A stretch of DNA of 64,000 bases from Sphagnum compactum. Lineage: Eukaryota > Bryophyta > Sphagnopsida > Sphagnales. Of this stretch, positions 24,327 to 38,002 are shown one piece after another. The number at the start of each line of letters is the position of its first letter. Position 1 is the stretch's first letter. The notes beneath the pieces were generated by a model that worked only from the letters and a program-made list of their open reading frames with translations, had not been told where the DNA came from and searched no databases. The stretch spans positions 27,085,354 through 27,149,353 of the forward strand of contig OZ234494.1 in NCBI GenBank assembly GCA_965153455.1, given 5' to 3'. Made by a program: the position numbers and the translations under genes.

Positions 24327-25560
24327 ATGGATTTTACAACCGTGGAAGCAAATGGGATTGCATTGTCCGTGAGAATCTTCAGACCCAATGCAGGAGTTGA
24401 GCCCAAGAGCCTAACCCTAATATTGGTGCACCAGTATTCAGTGCTGGGAGGATGTCAAGGGCTTCTCAAAGGGATGGCCAACTTGCTTGCAGCCAAGGGC
24501 TTCACTACCATCACTTTTGACATGAGAGGAGCAGGCAGATCCTCCGGAAGGCCATCCATTACAGGCTCAGCTGAAGTGCAGGATGTGATTGCAGTCTGCA
24601 AATGGGCTGTTGACAAATTGCCTGCTCCCTCCATCCTCCTTATTGGAAGCTCTGCAGGTCAGTGACTGTCCATTTTTCTTCAACTCTTTGGTGCAAAGCT
24701 TTTTGCATAACTATATGTTGTTCATCATCAACTTCCTGTTTCTTTCTTCTTCTTGTTCTTCTCTCTCCTCCCTTTTACTTTCTTTTGTGGTGCAGATTCT
24801 TAACCCTAGTTATAGTAACACATCTGCAGCCACAGTGCCTTTCTTCTTGCTTTGCACTTCCCTTAGTGCTAATGGACACACACAGGTTCTATTCCTTCCT
24901 CACTGATGTTTGCTTTCATACTACAGTGCAAAAAGCATTGACAAGTGCTTCAAGCTCTTTCTTTCCTTCCTCCTTTCTTCTTCTTCATTGTTGTTGTGGA
25001 GCTTCTTCTCGCCGGGTTTTATTCAGGGGCACTTTTTTCTTCATCTTCTTCCTCATTGTGGAGATTCCTTTTTGCCTGCTCTTTTTTATTTTTCTTAATT
25101 TTAAGGGGGAGCTTCTTCCTTTTCATCTTCATTGTTGTTGTGGGAGTCTCTTGTCAGCTGCATTTTTTTTTTCCTGATTGCAGGGGCACCAATTGCAGGA
25201 TCTGCAATTGATCAAGTGAAAGAGGTAGTGGGTTATGTGAGTTTGGGGTACCCATTTGGCATTCTAGCATCTGTTCTCTTTGGCCGACACAATAAGGCAT
25301 GTTTGCAGTCAGAAAAGCCCAAGCTTTTTGTTATGGGAACAAGTGATGGGTTTACATCTGTCAAACAATTGGAGAACAAGCTCAAAACCGCAGCAGGTCG
25401 CATTGAGACAAAGTTAGTACCAGGTGTTGGACATTTCCAACTTGAAGGTCCAGATTATGACAACCTGATGATTGACTTTGTTACTGAATTTGCAGACTCT
25501 ATTGTACAGAATCAACCTGAAGCATCAAGCTCCTCTGATCTGTACTCATCTGCTGACTAA
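24327..25560 (+). CDS. Alpha/beta-hydrolase superfamily protein, two exons, 235 aa
   Basis: Exons are 24327-24657 and 25184-25560, joined GT-AG at phase 1 inside a Gly codon, 708 nt in all. The fold is evident from the strand HQYSVLGG (35-42), the nucleophile elbow GSSAG (S109), an acid in GTSDGFT (D165) and the histidine in GVGHFQ (H194), in the correct order and spacing for a Ser-Asp-His triad. The protein is short, with no signal peptide or membrane segment, so it is probably a soluble esterase or thioesterase-like enzyme. The oxyanion HG motif is HQ instead. The C-terminal 20 residues are polar and Ser-rich. The 526-bp intron is pyrimidine-rich with repeated CTTCTT and TTGTTGTGG segments. 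The substrate is unknown. Confidence 0.85.
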
Positions 25561-26226
25561 CCTACTTTGGCTTTGCAAAACCTGCATTGTTGCTGTCCAA
25601 TTGTATCTGTTTTCAGAAGCCAATACCAACATCATTCCAACTAATTACCTGCAAAGTCAATAACAGAGTGGCACAGGTCGACAAATATAGTATATAGAAT
25701 TTCATTTGCCTTCATAGTTTTTGCTTTGTTTGTCTTGGTAGTCCATTTCTACAAAACAAGCGCCCAATTCCAAAACAAAAAAACAAATTGGTTGAACTAT
25801 TTTGGTGCTTGCAACAGTCAATTCAATTACTTAAATGTAGCAGCAGCTGATTGCAACTGCTATCCATTTCTGTAAGAATTTTTTTCAACCTTCCTAACCA
25901 TTTTATTGCTTCACATTCAAACATGAACATTGTAGAATTGACTAATTATTGATCTGTCTAGTTGGCCCTGTGTCACACAGAAGACAAGGTTACCTTTTCT
26001 TGTGCACAAGAGGTTACATCTCCTTGCCAACATGGAGGTTTACATGATTACACCGTCTTACACCGGTAATGATCCATGTAGAGGGCAAGCATTACTTATG
26101 TAATGGGTATTTATTGCAGAGGTTACCAGATAGAGATTAATGCAGCTGCTTGGAATAGTCAGCCCAATTGTCTATCGCCATCCTTGGCTTGTGGTTTACT
26201 GAGATGCATGTTGTTTAGCACTTGGG

Positions 26227-26412
26227 TTGCTAGCAGCACTTCTCTTGTTGGACACCGTATGTGGGCCTTGATGTTGAATATACTGAGCCTAAATAAATAC
26301 CATGCATGGTTACATGAGTTGCTAGGGGCAATTCTTTTGTTGGCCATCTCTTGTGGCTCTCGATGTTGGGATATATAGTGCTTAGATATAGTGCATGGTT
26401 GGAGTGCTCTAA
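26227..26412. repeat. Diverged 92-bp tandem duplication
   Basis: Two units begin TTGCTAG at 26227 and 26319. Both contain CTTTTGTTGG-like, TTGATGTTG.ATATA and TGCATGGTT segments. They have diverged clearly, so the duplication is old. Confidence 0.6.
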
Positions 26413-27104
26413 GCCCGAGAGGTTCTTTGATGACTCAGCAAAGGACGAGCTTTTGATCTTATTTGTAAGAGAAATAATAGCGCAAGGCAAATGACATCTG
26501 GATGCCTGATGCTGTTGCTATACTCCGACCTATCCCCATTGCCACCGACAAGCCTAACCAATGGTATCACTTGAGATGCCAACAATTGCTAAACATTGTG
26601 CTGGTTCGGTATTGAAAGCCTCAAATTCGCAAACCCTAAGTTCATAATTCAGGAAAATTTATCCCAGTAGGTTATCAATCCTTATACCCTGAACCCATTT
26701 GAACTCTAGACTTTAAATACTCAGTCAAGTGTCGAAGAATTTTTAGGGATAAATAATTGTCAAGTTTCAATAGTTGTGTGCTGTAGCTTGCAATGTTCTT
26801 GGATTATTCAATTGGTCATTGTTACTTTCATTCCCCTCAAAACCTTCACTCAGATTAACATCATAGGGATGACTATCAAAGTTGAAAACAATGCATAACA
26901 ATCCTAATTGGAGCTCAATATTGCACTTGGCTCTCCCTAGGCCCTTGTCACTTATGCTTTTCTTGTTTGCTGCATAGGCTCATAGGAAGCATGAGGGTAT
27001 GGGGTATGACATGATACCTCCTTAATGCCACAAGGTTGTGAAGCTATTTGCATCAAAAATATTACACTACCTGAGAAGGCCTGAAATCCACCTAAACTAG
27101 AAGC

Positions 27105-27479
27105 TCTACTTGTGTTTTGTTCAATGATTGCACAAGGAAAAAAACCCTGTCCCTTCCTCCTTTCTGTTGCAAAGCCAAAGCTCGACTCTCAAAAACCATA
27201 TCCATCCTACTTGCATTATGTTCAAAGACTTGCACAAGTAAAATACGAAGTCCCTCCACCCCTCTATTCTGTTGCAAAGCAAAGCAAGAGCTGGACTCTC
27301 AAAAATCATATCCATATTACTTGCATTTTCTGGAAACTCTACTTACATTCTATTGAAAGACTTGCACAAGTAAAACTCACTGCTTCCCTCTCCACCCACA
27401 GTCCCTTTATTTTGTTGCAAAGCAAGAGCTGGACTCTCAAAAATCATATGCATCATCATACTTGCATTTCATTGCCAAG
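27105..27479. repeat. Imperfect tandem repeat of ~107-143 bp, three units plus a partial
   Basis: Shared blocks are TTGCACAAGTAAAA, TTCTGTTGCAAAGC and GGACTCTCAAAAATCATAT, followed by a TACTTGCATT block. They recur near 27161, 27266 and 27408. No coding role is seen. Confidence 0.7.
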
Positions 27480-28698
27480 AAAACAAAAAAGAAGTATGGC
27501 CTAAGGCAGATCGGATGTGAGACCCACCTTTTGCAAAGTGAGCAGTTGGAAGCACCTGGAAACATATTCAAGGTCCACTGTTTTGCCTGCCTGCTTCCAG
27601 GGAAACATGTTACACTTCCTGGAACTTCGGTGAGCAAGGAAGAAACAACAAACTTTTAAGAAGGCATGCATGGAAAAAAGGATTGCCTAAAGAAAGGAAA
27701 CTGGATTTGAAGATTAAACCTGGATTACACAGCACAGGTACATTCTGCATGAAAGGGTTATGTTTCTATACAGAAGATCTTATTTACAGAATTCCTGGGC
27801 ACAAGAGTCAGGACTGAGATCGCCACCACAACTTAATCACTAGGCTATATACTGGAACTTGGATTCTCAAAGATGTTTTGTCTCTTGTTTTCAAGGAATT
27901 GGGTGATATCAGGTTGCAAGGGGAGAGGATGGAGTGGGCAGGAGGGCACAGGGCACATCTAACCTGTGCTCCACCAGTTATCCTTATAAATCACCTGAGA
28001 TACCTTCCTATTTGGGGGGCTTTTGTTGTCTTCTCCAAGTAACAAATATTCCACACCTTTGTAACCAAGGGGTCCTCACTGATTCCAAGGGGTCTTCACT
28101 GATTCTTATTTCATGAGAAGGAAATTAAAGCTTTAAACCTTTTTTTTTCCCCACCACTGTTTGGAATAGCATCATGGCTGCTTGAGTAAAAGTCTCCATG
28201 CCAAATTACTGGGGATGCTGCACCTGTAAATTGCAACGCAGGGTTGCTACTACATCTAACAGTCTATATCAGTTCAATATTTGTCCTCTCTGATTGGAGC
28301 AGATTTTCCACTACAATAATAGGGCAACCCTGAAATAGAGGCGCCTTCAGTTGTCAGTAAACAGAGGTTGGATGCTGCTTTTGTCAATGTTGTCGACCTG
28401 CACCGGTAGGCATCAGAACAGGTGTCTAGGTTGCCTATTACACAAAGCTGATGGAGCCACATTTGCTGGAAGGGGACAGATTTGCTGAAGCGTGCAGCTG
28501 GAGCCTGAGGAACATGTATAGTTGGGTGGCACAAACCTCCACTAGGCAGAAAGATGGCAGCCATGATAACTTTGCACCTAACCATCTGCAAGTCAAGACA
28601 AGCAACAATCACCATAATGAGATCCAAGACATACCATTCCTTAAAAATTATGCTGCCTTCCAAGTTATGCTGCAGAGGAACAACACTAGACCATCCTA

Positions 28699-31600
28699 TC
28701 ACACCCATGTATCATCAGTCCTAACAGCATGAAGTTGGCCCCAAGGGAGAAGAAACTCACCATCTTCACAGAAAGGGAACATAGCACCTTCCCAAACATC
28801 ATCTCCTTGCTCTATGCCCTCATTGTCTTCACTTTTGCTATGTGCATCAACACTCTCAGCATCATCAGTAGCTCCACTCAGATCTTCATTTCTTAGGCTC
28901 CTGTCCAAAGTCCCCTCACTCACAATGCCACTACTTCCCTGGTGCCCATCAGGGTTGTAGAGGAATGCACGTTCAAACTCTTGATTTGTGTTTGAATTGG
29001 AAGTTGCACTGTCATCTGGTTGAAGCCCAAGTGGCAGTGCCCCATTCTCCACAGACTGCACTCCAGACACGATGGCTGTTGACCTCATATCCCATGGAGC
29101 TTTTATATTCCTTACTACTCCTGGATTCATATGCTCAGTTCCCCCAGTTCCTTGCAACCCTAAATCTCCAAATGCTTGGTTGACAACAACCATGGATTCA
29201 GCATGTCCTATTGATACAGGAATCTGTGGCACATAATGATTGCCATCAAAAGAAACCTCGGAGGAAAGTGGTCCTGAGCCATTTCTCTTCAGGCCTTTGG
29301 GCATGTCGTGGTTGCCATCTCTGCCTCTGTTGGTCAATCTACCTGGGCTATTGTAGCCAGCAGTCAGATCAGGTTTTGCATAACCTTGGACCATTCCTAC
29401 ATCCCTTTGTTGGGGCATTGAAATGTATAAGGGTGGGGATCCACTGGCAATCCCTCCTGAATTGCCTGCTTGGCTACCAAAACTAACCTGAAAGAACTCA
29501 GCTGTACCATCCTTTGGGCTTGACAGAGTCTCCTGAGATGATCCTGGCCTACACATGGATAGGTCTAAACCTTGTCGGACTTGATGGAAATGGGAATGAG
29601 AAGATGCTTCAAATGATGAAGCATAGGTGCTTGTTATGGCAACATCTGGGGATTCTGCACAACATCCCAAAGATATAATTTCCATCCAGGACATTCAAAA
29701 CTTCATATCTGCACTTGCATGCACTGAGTGAAATTAGATCGTGACCACCCATGATGTAACAAGCAGCCTGTACCTCAAATTTGACCATTGCATTCAGATT
29801 CATAAAACCTATCTGCATTTCGGGTAGGAAGAGAAACCTTGGTAGGCATGGTGAAAACCATTCATGGTTGAAGGGGCACGTTCAGAACCTAAACTACTGC
29901 AGCTGCTAGTGCGTTTTATCTGCACACCACCTAAGCCTCCACTTGTCAACCCATTTTGCAAATCCTCATCTGCATGCAGCTCATGCACCCCTGACAATCC
30001 AGGCAAAGCCTCTGGCACATTAATGTCCCTGCAGAACAAGGAGAGTGCCTTGTAATTACATTGGCCATACACCAGGAAACATACACCAATCATTTTGGTA
30101 TCTAATCCACCAATCAGTTGCAGTCAGATGCTACATTCCACACCATTGCAGATTGACATGCTAATTCCATGAGGAATACAGGTTTAAGGAAGAGGTACCG
30201 AGCACCCTGAACTTTCAAGTTCTGAAGCCTTTTGATGACAGGTACCAAATCTTTCCTGTGTATTTCAACCACACGAGTGGGTATCCTCTCTATCTCTATT
30301 TCACCAACACCATCACCATAAGAGCCATCATCACCATCAGCTTCCTTGGGGACCCCGGACAGCATCACATGGAAGTATATCTGACAAAATCCACAGGTTC
30401 TCCTTAGAATAGTCACGTGACATAAGCAGGGAAAGAAAGAGAACAAAGCAAACAACAGATAGATGTCTGGTGCAGATCTCAGATAACCAACATGTTGTGC
30501 ATTAACAGCTATCCCTAGCAAACACTCAAACCTGTGACCATCAATACAACATGAAAGGATAGAGAGGAAAATATGCAATACTGCTACTTACAGAGTTCAA
30601 AGATCAAAAATTGAAATACAGAAATAGCAAAAATCATAGTGGGATGCAATATATCTGCATACCTTGGCTTTAGCCCAAACAGGTAGTGGCCTAGCCTGAT
30701 ACATCTGGACTTCAGCATTTGACATGAACCAGCGCTGCATCTCTTCAATTCCCATACCCTCCCTCCCCAACACCCCTCGAGATCCTCCTTGGCTTAACAT
30801 AGTGGCAGATTTTGCTTCACCCCCATATCCAGCTTCTTCATGCAATGCCCCTTGAGACTCAATCCTCTCCTCGCGCTCCACCCAGTTAGGGCGACGGCAC
30901 ACATCCCATTTTTCAAGAGGTTCAACTACTACCTTCAACTCCTGTGATAACCCAGAGCTCACAGGAGGACTCCCGCCTGCCATCCCTGCCACGCCACTAG
31001 AGTTCCCACCTTCTCCTCCTGCTGTTGGTCGCAATACATAACGGAGAAGATGCCCTGTGGGACAGAGAATCCAGAGCTGGTCCTTGAATGTTACAGTCTC
31101 TATCTCGGATTCAACACCTGTTGCCCCCCCAGCATGAAAAACAGCAGCAACTGCACCAGCAAGAGCATTGGAGCGTCCTGTTGCTGCCACTGCAGCAGTT
31201 GTAACTGTTCCTCGCCATCCAGTGTTCCCATTCTTTATTCTGCTCACAACATTGAGATTGATGGCAGGGGGAGGAGGAGGCAGAGCCTGCTGGTTAACCC
31301 TAACAGGCCCTGTGCTAGACCACCAAGGGAAAGTTGGTGCAGGTGTTAGCGTAGGCCCAATTAATCCATCAACAGGAACTGTCCCATGTGTTTGAGGACC
31401 TACTACACCTCCAAATGGAGATATGGCAAACAGATGGTTGGTTCCTCGTGATGAGCTGACTGCAATCCACTGGCTATCACCACTAAAACTGATGTCTTGA
31501 ATTACCTGTCCCATTGAGATGTCAGCAATAATCAGATTAGACAATTGCATTGCTGTAACATTGATGGCATGACAGACTGAGGAGGTGAGGCACAAAGACC

Positions 31601-34049
31601 ATGGCACTCACCGCATTAGTGACCCCACGGTAGAGTTTGTAGAGGTGCGCAAAAGATGTGCTGGCATCCAAGGCAGCTGTGTTGGCACCAGTGGTGGAAG
31701 GAGGGGTAAGACGGAAGACATTCAAGTTGTGGCCATAGACTGATGCAGTGACGAGGATAGTACCACTAGGGTCGAAAGCAAGGGCTGACAATGGGCTTGA
31801 ATGTGCCCTGAACTGTGCTACAATGGTCTTGCTCACAAAGTCCTGCACAATCACCTGAAATCCCAGCATCCAAGACCCCTAAATCACCTATGCTGCACCT
31901 TTTAACACAAAAATCCACACAATATGGTGGGAATATGGCCAACAAATGGTTTGTTTCCAAAATTTTCAGTATCTGCTAATTTGGTTGGAACTGTTATCCT
32001 CAAAATTTGGATAAAAATGGCTGGTATCCACAGTCAGTTATCCTGACGTTAGCACAAAACTGCTATCATCAAATGCCACTGTGTACTTACAGACACAACA
32101 TCACAAAAACTCAAGCATGGGGCTTGCAGGAACCACAGCCATGGTAAGCAGACACACTGAGACACACTGAAAAAACTGAGGAATGTGCACTAAAGTCAAA
32201 CAGGTTACAAAATGCTTACAGCGCCAGCATATTCTGACTCAAGGGGTGGGCCACCTTGCCAAGTAGTGTGGCCATTACTGCCATTCTTCCAGCTCGGGTT
32301 GCCTGTACCCAAAGACCCAGTGCCACCATCTGGCATGAGCTCTGAACAATACCGCGATATTGTCTTGTAACCCATGTCCCCAAGTGTCACCACCCCAGCA
32401 ACTAAATGCTTGCTCGACTCTTTTGCATAATGCGCAACCAGGCTCCCATTTGCTGGTGAGGTTGAAGGGCTTACACCTGGTGATGGTGTCAAATGTTGAG
32501 GTGAGATACGCCCTGTGGTAGCCATCAGGGGCTGATTTGCTGCATAAGCTAGCCACCGAGGCCCTAACGCCATAGCACCATAACCTACATGACTGGTGCC
32601 TGGTGCTGGTGCTGGTGATGGATATGTTAGTACACTGAAACTAAAGAGCAGTGTCGCTGCATCAAAGCAGTAAATCTGCACAGAGACAAGCAAGTGATCC
32701 ATCAGCATACTGGCAAGCATATGTAAAATAGGAAGCTCATTCACATCAATCAGCAATGGGAGCATGTTTGATCAGCAGCTGCACCAAGAGGAATATATGC
32801 TGGACACACATACAAGGACCAAAATTCTTATAACAAAGTAGGATGAAGACTTTCCAAAATATTCTTCATTAAATGCCTTAAGACAAAAGTTTTCAGATCC
32901 AAGGGACAACCCTCAGCTGCAACAATCAACTAATTAGAGTCCTTTTGCTTTTCATAAAGCATCCAGCAGGAGAGTAGTTTTCACCTCAAACACACTATCA
33001 CCCTCACATGCAGGTAGAGAGAGAGGTGCAAACAAGAATAGACCCCCTTCTATGATCCTGAAGGACTCATGAGACAGGAATGGCTCAGAAAGAGGAGATT
33101 GACAAGGAACACAATTCGAAACCTCCTCAAGAGTAGGAAGGGACGTGCACTCTCATGTACCTGAGCAACCAGAGCAACTGCTACAACACGAGGGCTGCAA
33201 CGCACTGCATATATGCCTGTTCGAAACCTCAACACGTGCACATAGGAATGGTTTTGGAGTGAGTAGAATCTAACAACTGTTGGAACCAAGTTAGAGCCCC
33301 CAACTCCCAAGGCACTTCCAGTTGCACCTCCACTGTGCCCACCTGAAAACCCTCCAGGACTGGGACTCCCAGACCCTGCAGTGTCCCCAGTGAGAACCAA
33401 GAGCAACGGGCGTACTTCCTTGAATCCACCTCTTCCATCAGGAGGCTCTTGGACTACTGGCTTTGGTTGTAAGCGCAAAAATGCTACTGGTCCATCCCGA
33501 CGAGAGACAAGTTCATGCACATTGCTGGCCTCCTCAACATCCCAGACTTGGAATCCATTCAAATAGGTGAGCAATAATACTTGGCGAATCTCACCAGTCC
33601 CAAGTTCTAGCTTATCAAAATTAGCCCATTGGACCTGTCCATGGGGACAACAGCATTTGGTTAGCTTCAGATTGAGCTCATGCCCAACCACATGTGGCAC
33701 TTTTACTTGTAGTGTGTCATGCTCTTTAACCAGTATTGCAAACACATTGCCATGCAGCAAGGCTGCACAGAAAACCCTAGAAATTGATTGGAACTCATGA
33801 GAAGCATCACAGCAAAAGCAGCACCAAGTCAGTAGAATTGCTTACTTGTTCACGCTGGCGATCATCTTCATTCAGCACACCATTTGAGGCAGCTGAGACT
33901 GCAGCCTGGCGCACAGTTGATGCAGCAATGCTCCCTGCATTTGCAGAGACACTGCGCAAGTAACTGGAGATAGTGCGGAATGAGGAAGGGAAAAAGCTGC
34001 CTCTGCCCCCACGGGGACTACGTGCAAGGACGTCAGCATTATTCCTCAT
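28699..34049 (-). CDS. ATG18: Autophagy-related protein 18, long BCAS3-domain type (ATG18f/g/h-like), 8 exons, 1182 aa
   Basis: This gene encodes a PROPPIN-type WD40 beta-propeller that binds phosphoinositides on autophagic membranes. Exons on the minus strand are 34049-33846, 33634-33161, 32675-32220, 31854-31612, 31505-30663, 30380-30199, 30028-29838 and 29654-28699, 3549 nt in frame. Family signatures are the Ser-rich basic N-terminus, VLLLTYLNGFQVWDVEEASN, the VLRFRTGIYAVRCSPRVVAV blade, GYKTISRYC, an AHSSPLSALAFDPSGT blade and VVSRIKNGNTGWRG at the head of the BCAS3 region in exon 5 (about residues 460-740). The lipid-binding FRRG position reads LYRG (453-455), a change also seen in plant f/g/h members. 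The C-terminal 440 residues are low-complexity and acidic, longer than in Arabidopsis. A short basic segment before exon 8 and the tail are the least certain parts. Confidence 0.92.
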
Positions 34050-35640
34050 CCCAATTCACTGCCTTGCTCTATGGATGTTCCTTCCCTTTCTTTGTGCATA
34101 CCCAGGCTGCGTGTGTGTTGCCCCCACAGTCCTGCCACCGGTAAGCTCAATCTTCAGTGCAAACTCTGGATTACATTTCTGAACCCCAAGCACTCAGCTA
34201 TGAATTGCACAACCAAACCTCAACTTTGCTGGAAAGGGAAAATATCAGATACCTGGAGATCACTGACTAGATGTATTGCTCCATCACCTTGTCCAGCAAT
34301 CTACAAACCCCATAGCTGGGAAATTCCAATTAAGCAAACATTAGGGTTTGATGCTCAGGTTGAACAATGTCACATTTCTGCTGCATTCTCAATGCTGCCT
34401 GTCAATCCAGTGCAGAAAGTTGGACTGAGAAAGAGGTCCAGCCAGCATGACAGCCAATCTGAACCTTTGGAGAAACAGGTAAAAGCAAGAAGAGCCAATT
34501 CTGCCACGAAACAAGAAAAAGATTCATGGCATGGCATATTATCAAGGGTTACAAATTTTCTGCCAAACCACTCCCTGACCCCTGGGGTTTCAGGAGAGAT
34601 TTTGCAGTAGAACTTGCATACAGAGCATCCTAGTTGATGAGACCACACACATCACTTTCAGTTCAGAAGCACACCGCTTGTACCCAACATACCAAAATCC
34701 TGCCTAAAAAGCATCCATCTAGGGTCCTCTCCCATGCTGGAGTCATGTGGGATTGCAAAGTGCCATGCCACCAGACTGTGCATGAAAGCTTCGTTAGCGC
34801 ATCAACTTAGACCTAAAAAGCCGTGATCAATCTTGCCTCACTGAGGGCAGGGGAAAACACACACTGAAAGAGTCGAACCGATTCTCTATAGAACAGTACA
34901 ATCGCAATACCATCTTTTCTCACTTCCTGTAAGCTTCCTCCCAGAGCAAGCAGACCTTGCACCGGCGTATCTAGAGCAGTGCACCAAACCGGATTGCCGG
35001 AAATTTCCTAACTGCAAAATTCATATTCCAATACAAACCCTCATGCCTACTCCCTTCCAGTACTTACTTTCAAAATACCAGAACCAAAGGAAACAAAAGA
35101 CGAAAACTTCCTCTGCCAAGAATCATCCTGGCAAACCAACCCGCAGGAAAGGAGATGCAACAACGCGTCCAAGAAAGGAAACAAACACACAAAAAATCTC
35201 ACTCATCTTCCCTTTGCCGCCCGCTTTTCTTCTCCTCTCATCACAGGATCCTCAAACACTCGAAAACCAAAACGCCTTCAAATTCCTTGAAACACAATCT
35301 AAAAAAAAAGCCAGAAAGAAAGAAAGAAGGAAAGAAAAACGCAAACAAAAACACGAACAAGCGAGGGATTGCGAAGACTTACGAGACAAGCAGAGACAGC
35401 GTCCTTGAAATTTGAAGATGCAGAAGAAGATACGACGCCGATGCCGAAGTAACGAACCGAATGGAGGAGTTATGGAGGGCAGGTGAAGGGAAATTCTCAA
35501 AACACGAAAGCAAAAAAGCTTCCACAACAAAAGAAGATAGGGAAGAACAACAGGAACAACAAGAAAACAACAGCAACAATAACAACAACAAGGAGGACTA
35601 CTACTACTACCTAATGCAAAATCTGCGACACAATTCACGC
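34050..35640 (-). promoter_or_regulatory. 5' leader with probable 1.3-kb intron, and promoter of ATG18
   Basis: On the minus strand a strong donor CTC|GTAAGT occurs at 35382, and several pyrimidine-poor but usable AG sites lie within 90 bases of the ATG at 34049 (for example before TGAATTGGG). A leader exon above 35383 spliced to the first coding exon is therefore likely. The plus-strand ORFs here are purine-rich low-complexity frames and are not called. Confidence 0.4.
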
Positions 35641-35823
35641 CATGAACGCAACCACGAGAGAGAGCTTAGGCTTTTTGCTATGCTTTGTTTCTTCTTGGGC
35701 GTAGCGATGGCGGAAAGCAGCATTTTACACTGCGGAGGAGGTACACTGCCGTGCGTGGTTTGGTGTTTTCCTTGCCGTGCGCAATGTCTGTCGTAGGGTT
35801 GCGTAAAACCCCCTGCAATCCCT

Positions 35824-36255
35824 TAATTAATTAATTAATTAATCGTCACCTAAACATTAGTCCCTTCATCAACTTTAATTAGTCCCTTAATCAAATTAAT
35901 CAAGCACTTAATCAACTTAAACAGGCACTTGATCAACTTAATTTGTCCCTTAATCAACTTGATCAGGCACTTAATCAATTTAATTTGTCCCTTAATCAAC
36001 TTAATCACCCTTAGGTCTCTTCACCAACTTAATTAGTCCTTTAATCTACTTAATCACCCATAGGACCCTTAATCAGCTTAATTAGTCCTTTAATCAATTT
36101 AATCACCCTTAGGGCCTCTTCATCAACTTAATCACCCTTAGGGACCTTCACCAACTTAATTAGTCCTTCAATCAACTTAATCACCCTTAGGGGGGCCCTT
36201 CATCAACTTAATTAGTCCTTTAATCAACTTGATTAGACCCTTAATCACTTAGTTA
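35824..36255. repeat. Minisatellite of CTTAATCAACTTAATTAGTC-type units
   Basis: About 15 degenerate units of roughly 20-30 bp follow a (TTAA)n run. Words such as CTTAATCAACTTAATCACCC and TTAGTCCTTTAATCAACTT alternate in higher-order pairs. Confidence 0.85.
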
Positions 36256-38000
36256 GACTTTGTCAAGCTGAATTTTGGCTTTAGCTTGGTTAGGCTTTTT
36301 ATCGGCAGCTTTAATTTTGTCGATTACCGTAAAAGCACGGGTGGCCTGAATTTTTGTAGTGTAGTTAGACGGTGCCTAATTGCAAAGAATTTTTCGTCTA
36401 CTAAGCACGGGCATTTCAAATACCACAACGCCCCGCTCCTTCAATCTGATGATATTACAAGAAAAAATTGTAAATCCACCCGATGCTTGATGCTCGATAA
36501 AAGCTCGTAGCTGAGAAACTTTACCCAATTAATTTTTGGCTTTGTTAAATTCAATTTTGGCTTTAGCTCAGCTTGACTTTTTATTCACACGTTTAAAATT
36601 TGATATTAGGTACTTTGATTTGGCTTTTTCTAAGCTGGATTTTGGCCTAAGCTTGGCTTTTTATTGGGCACCTAAATTTTTTATATTAGATATTACGTTA
36701 ATTATGCTTTGTTATGCTCAATTTTGGCTTAAATCTTTATTATCTTAATTTATTGTTAATATAATGTTCTAACAATAAAAACATAATTTTTGGCCCGCAA
36801 AGTTTTATTCTCACCTTAATTTTTTCATTTCCTTAATATAATTTTCGGCTTCTTTTCTCATTCGTTGGAATGTGAAGCTCAATTTAGCGTCATCCTACAT
36901 TTTAAAATAATAATAATAATTATTATTATTATAGAAAAATATTTTTTAAATATTTTTTAAAAAATTAAATGAAAAAAGGAATCTAATCCATCATTTGGAA
37001 AAATAAAATAATAAATTATTTGCAGTAGTAAAATCCATAAGTCGGCAAATGTGTAGAGTTGTACAAGAGTAATTGGACCCAAAAAAAATTGGTCGTTTGT
37101 TTTTGTGGGTAGAGACGGGTGTTGCCGTCCAAGCAACGACACATGAGCTTAACGACACTTGAGCTTTTGCAACCGATAATTTCTTTTTTTTTGACCCATT
37201 TCTTCACCTTTTGTTTTTTTTTTTTTCGGCTAGTCTCTCTGAAACTACTACACTTATTGTGCACTTAGAGAAACCCTCAACCCACCATATTTATTTTTAG
37301 TGATGGATGGAATTTTTAGAAAGAAACATTTAGGGTCTCAATTTGCTTCATCAATTTAAAATTCCAAAAATAAAATAAAAATCATTTTTGGCTTTGTACC
37401 CGTTTAGGGGCTAAAGATAGCAAAAAATTTGTAGGAGCTTTTCGTGTTAATTACATGTATTATGGGTACTTAACACCCATGATTAACCTAATTAGTGAAG
37501 ACCCAATGGGTTTTTAGAATTTTTTCCCTTTCCTTGGAGATAATGAAAATGGAATGGATTTAATTCCCGTGGATGAATTTAACCAACATGATTTTCGGCC
37601 CTAATTTTCGACACGTGCATCACGTCTAGTAAGGCCCTCTCGGAAGTGGGCCTATGCTTGACTCCCCTCTCACATGGGCCCTTCTTGTTGTAATGCAACC
37701 CTCGAATCTACCTACGGCATTTACCGTAAGCTCTTTTTGTGAAGAAATAACTGAAAATCGAGAGCAAACTGACCCGACAAAACTTTGACGATATTTGTTT
37801 TTGTATTTGTTTTGGGGGCATCTTCGGGATGATTTTTTTGTCATGTACTCTATCTAGTACAAAACTCCGAGTCAGTTGTACAATATGGGACGTGTTGTGA
37901 TGGTCGATACATGACCACGGTGCTACCTCCACTTGTCGAAGTAGATAAATACTTATTGGGGACATCGTGGGTGGTTCAACAATTTTTGTGGAAATGGTTG
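36256..38000. other. AT-rich spacer with degenerate repeats
   Basis: Between 36270 and 36740 the phrase TTTTGGCTTTAGCTTGGCTTTTTA recurs in fragments, suggesting an eroded repeat. The remainder is AT-rich and no gene is recognised. Confidence 0.35.
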
Positions 38001-38002
38001 CA

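Larger units (their letters stand above)
25561..28698. other. Spacer between hydrolase and ATG18 with duplicated segments
   Basis: The first few hundred bases are the probable 3' UTR of the hydrolase. The part just below 28698 is the probable 3' UTR of the minus-strand ATG18 gene. Two local duplications are listed separately. No intact gene was recognised. Confidence 0.4.
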
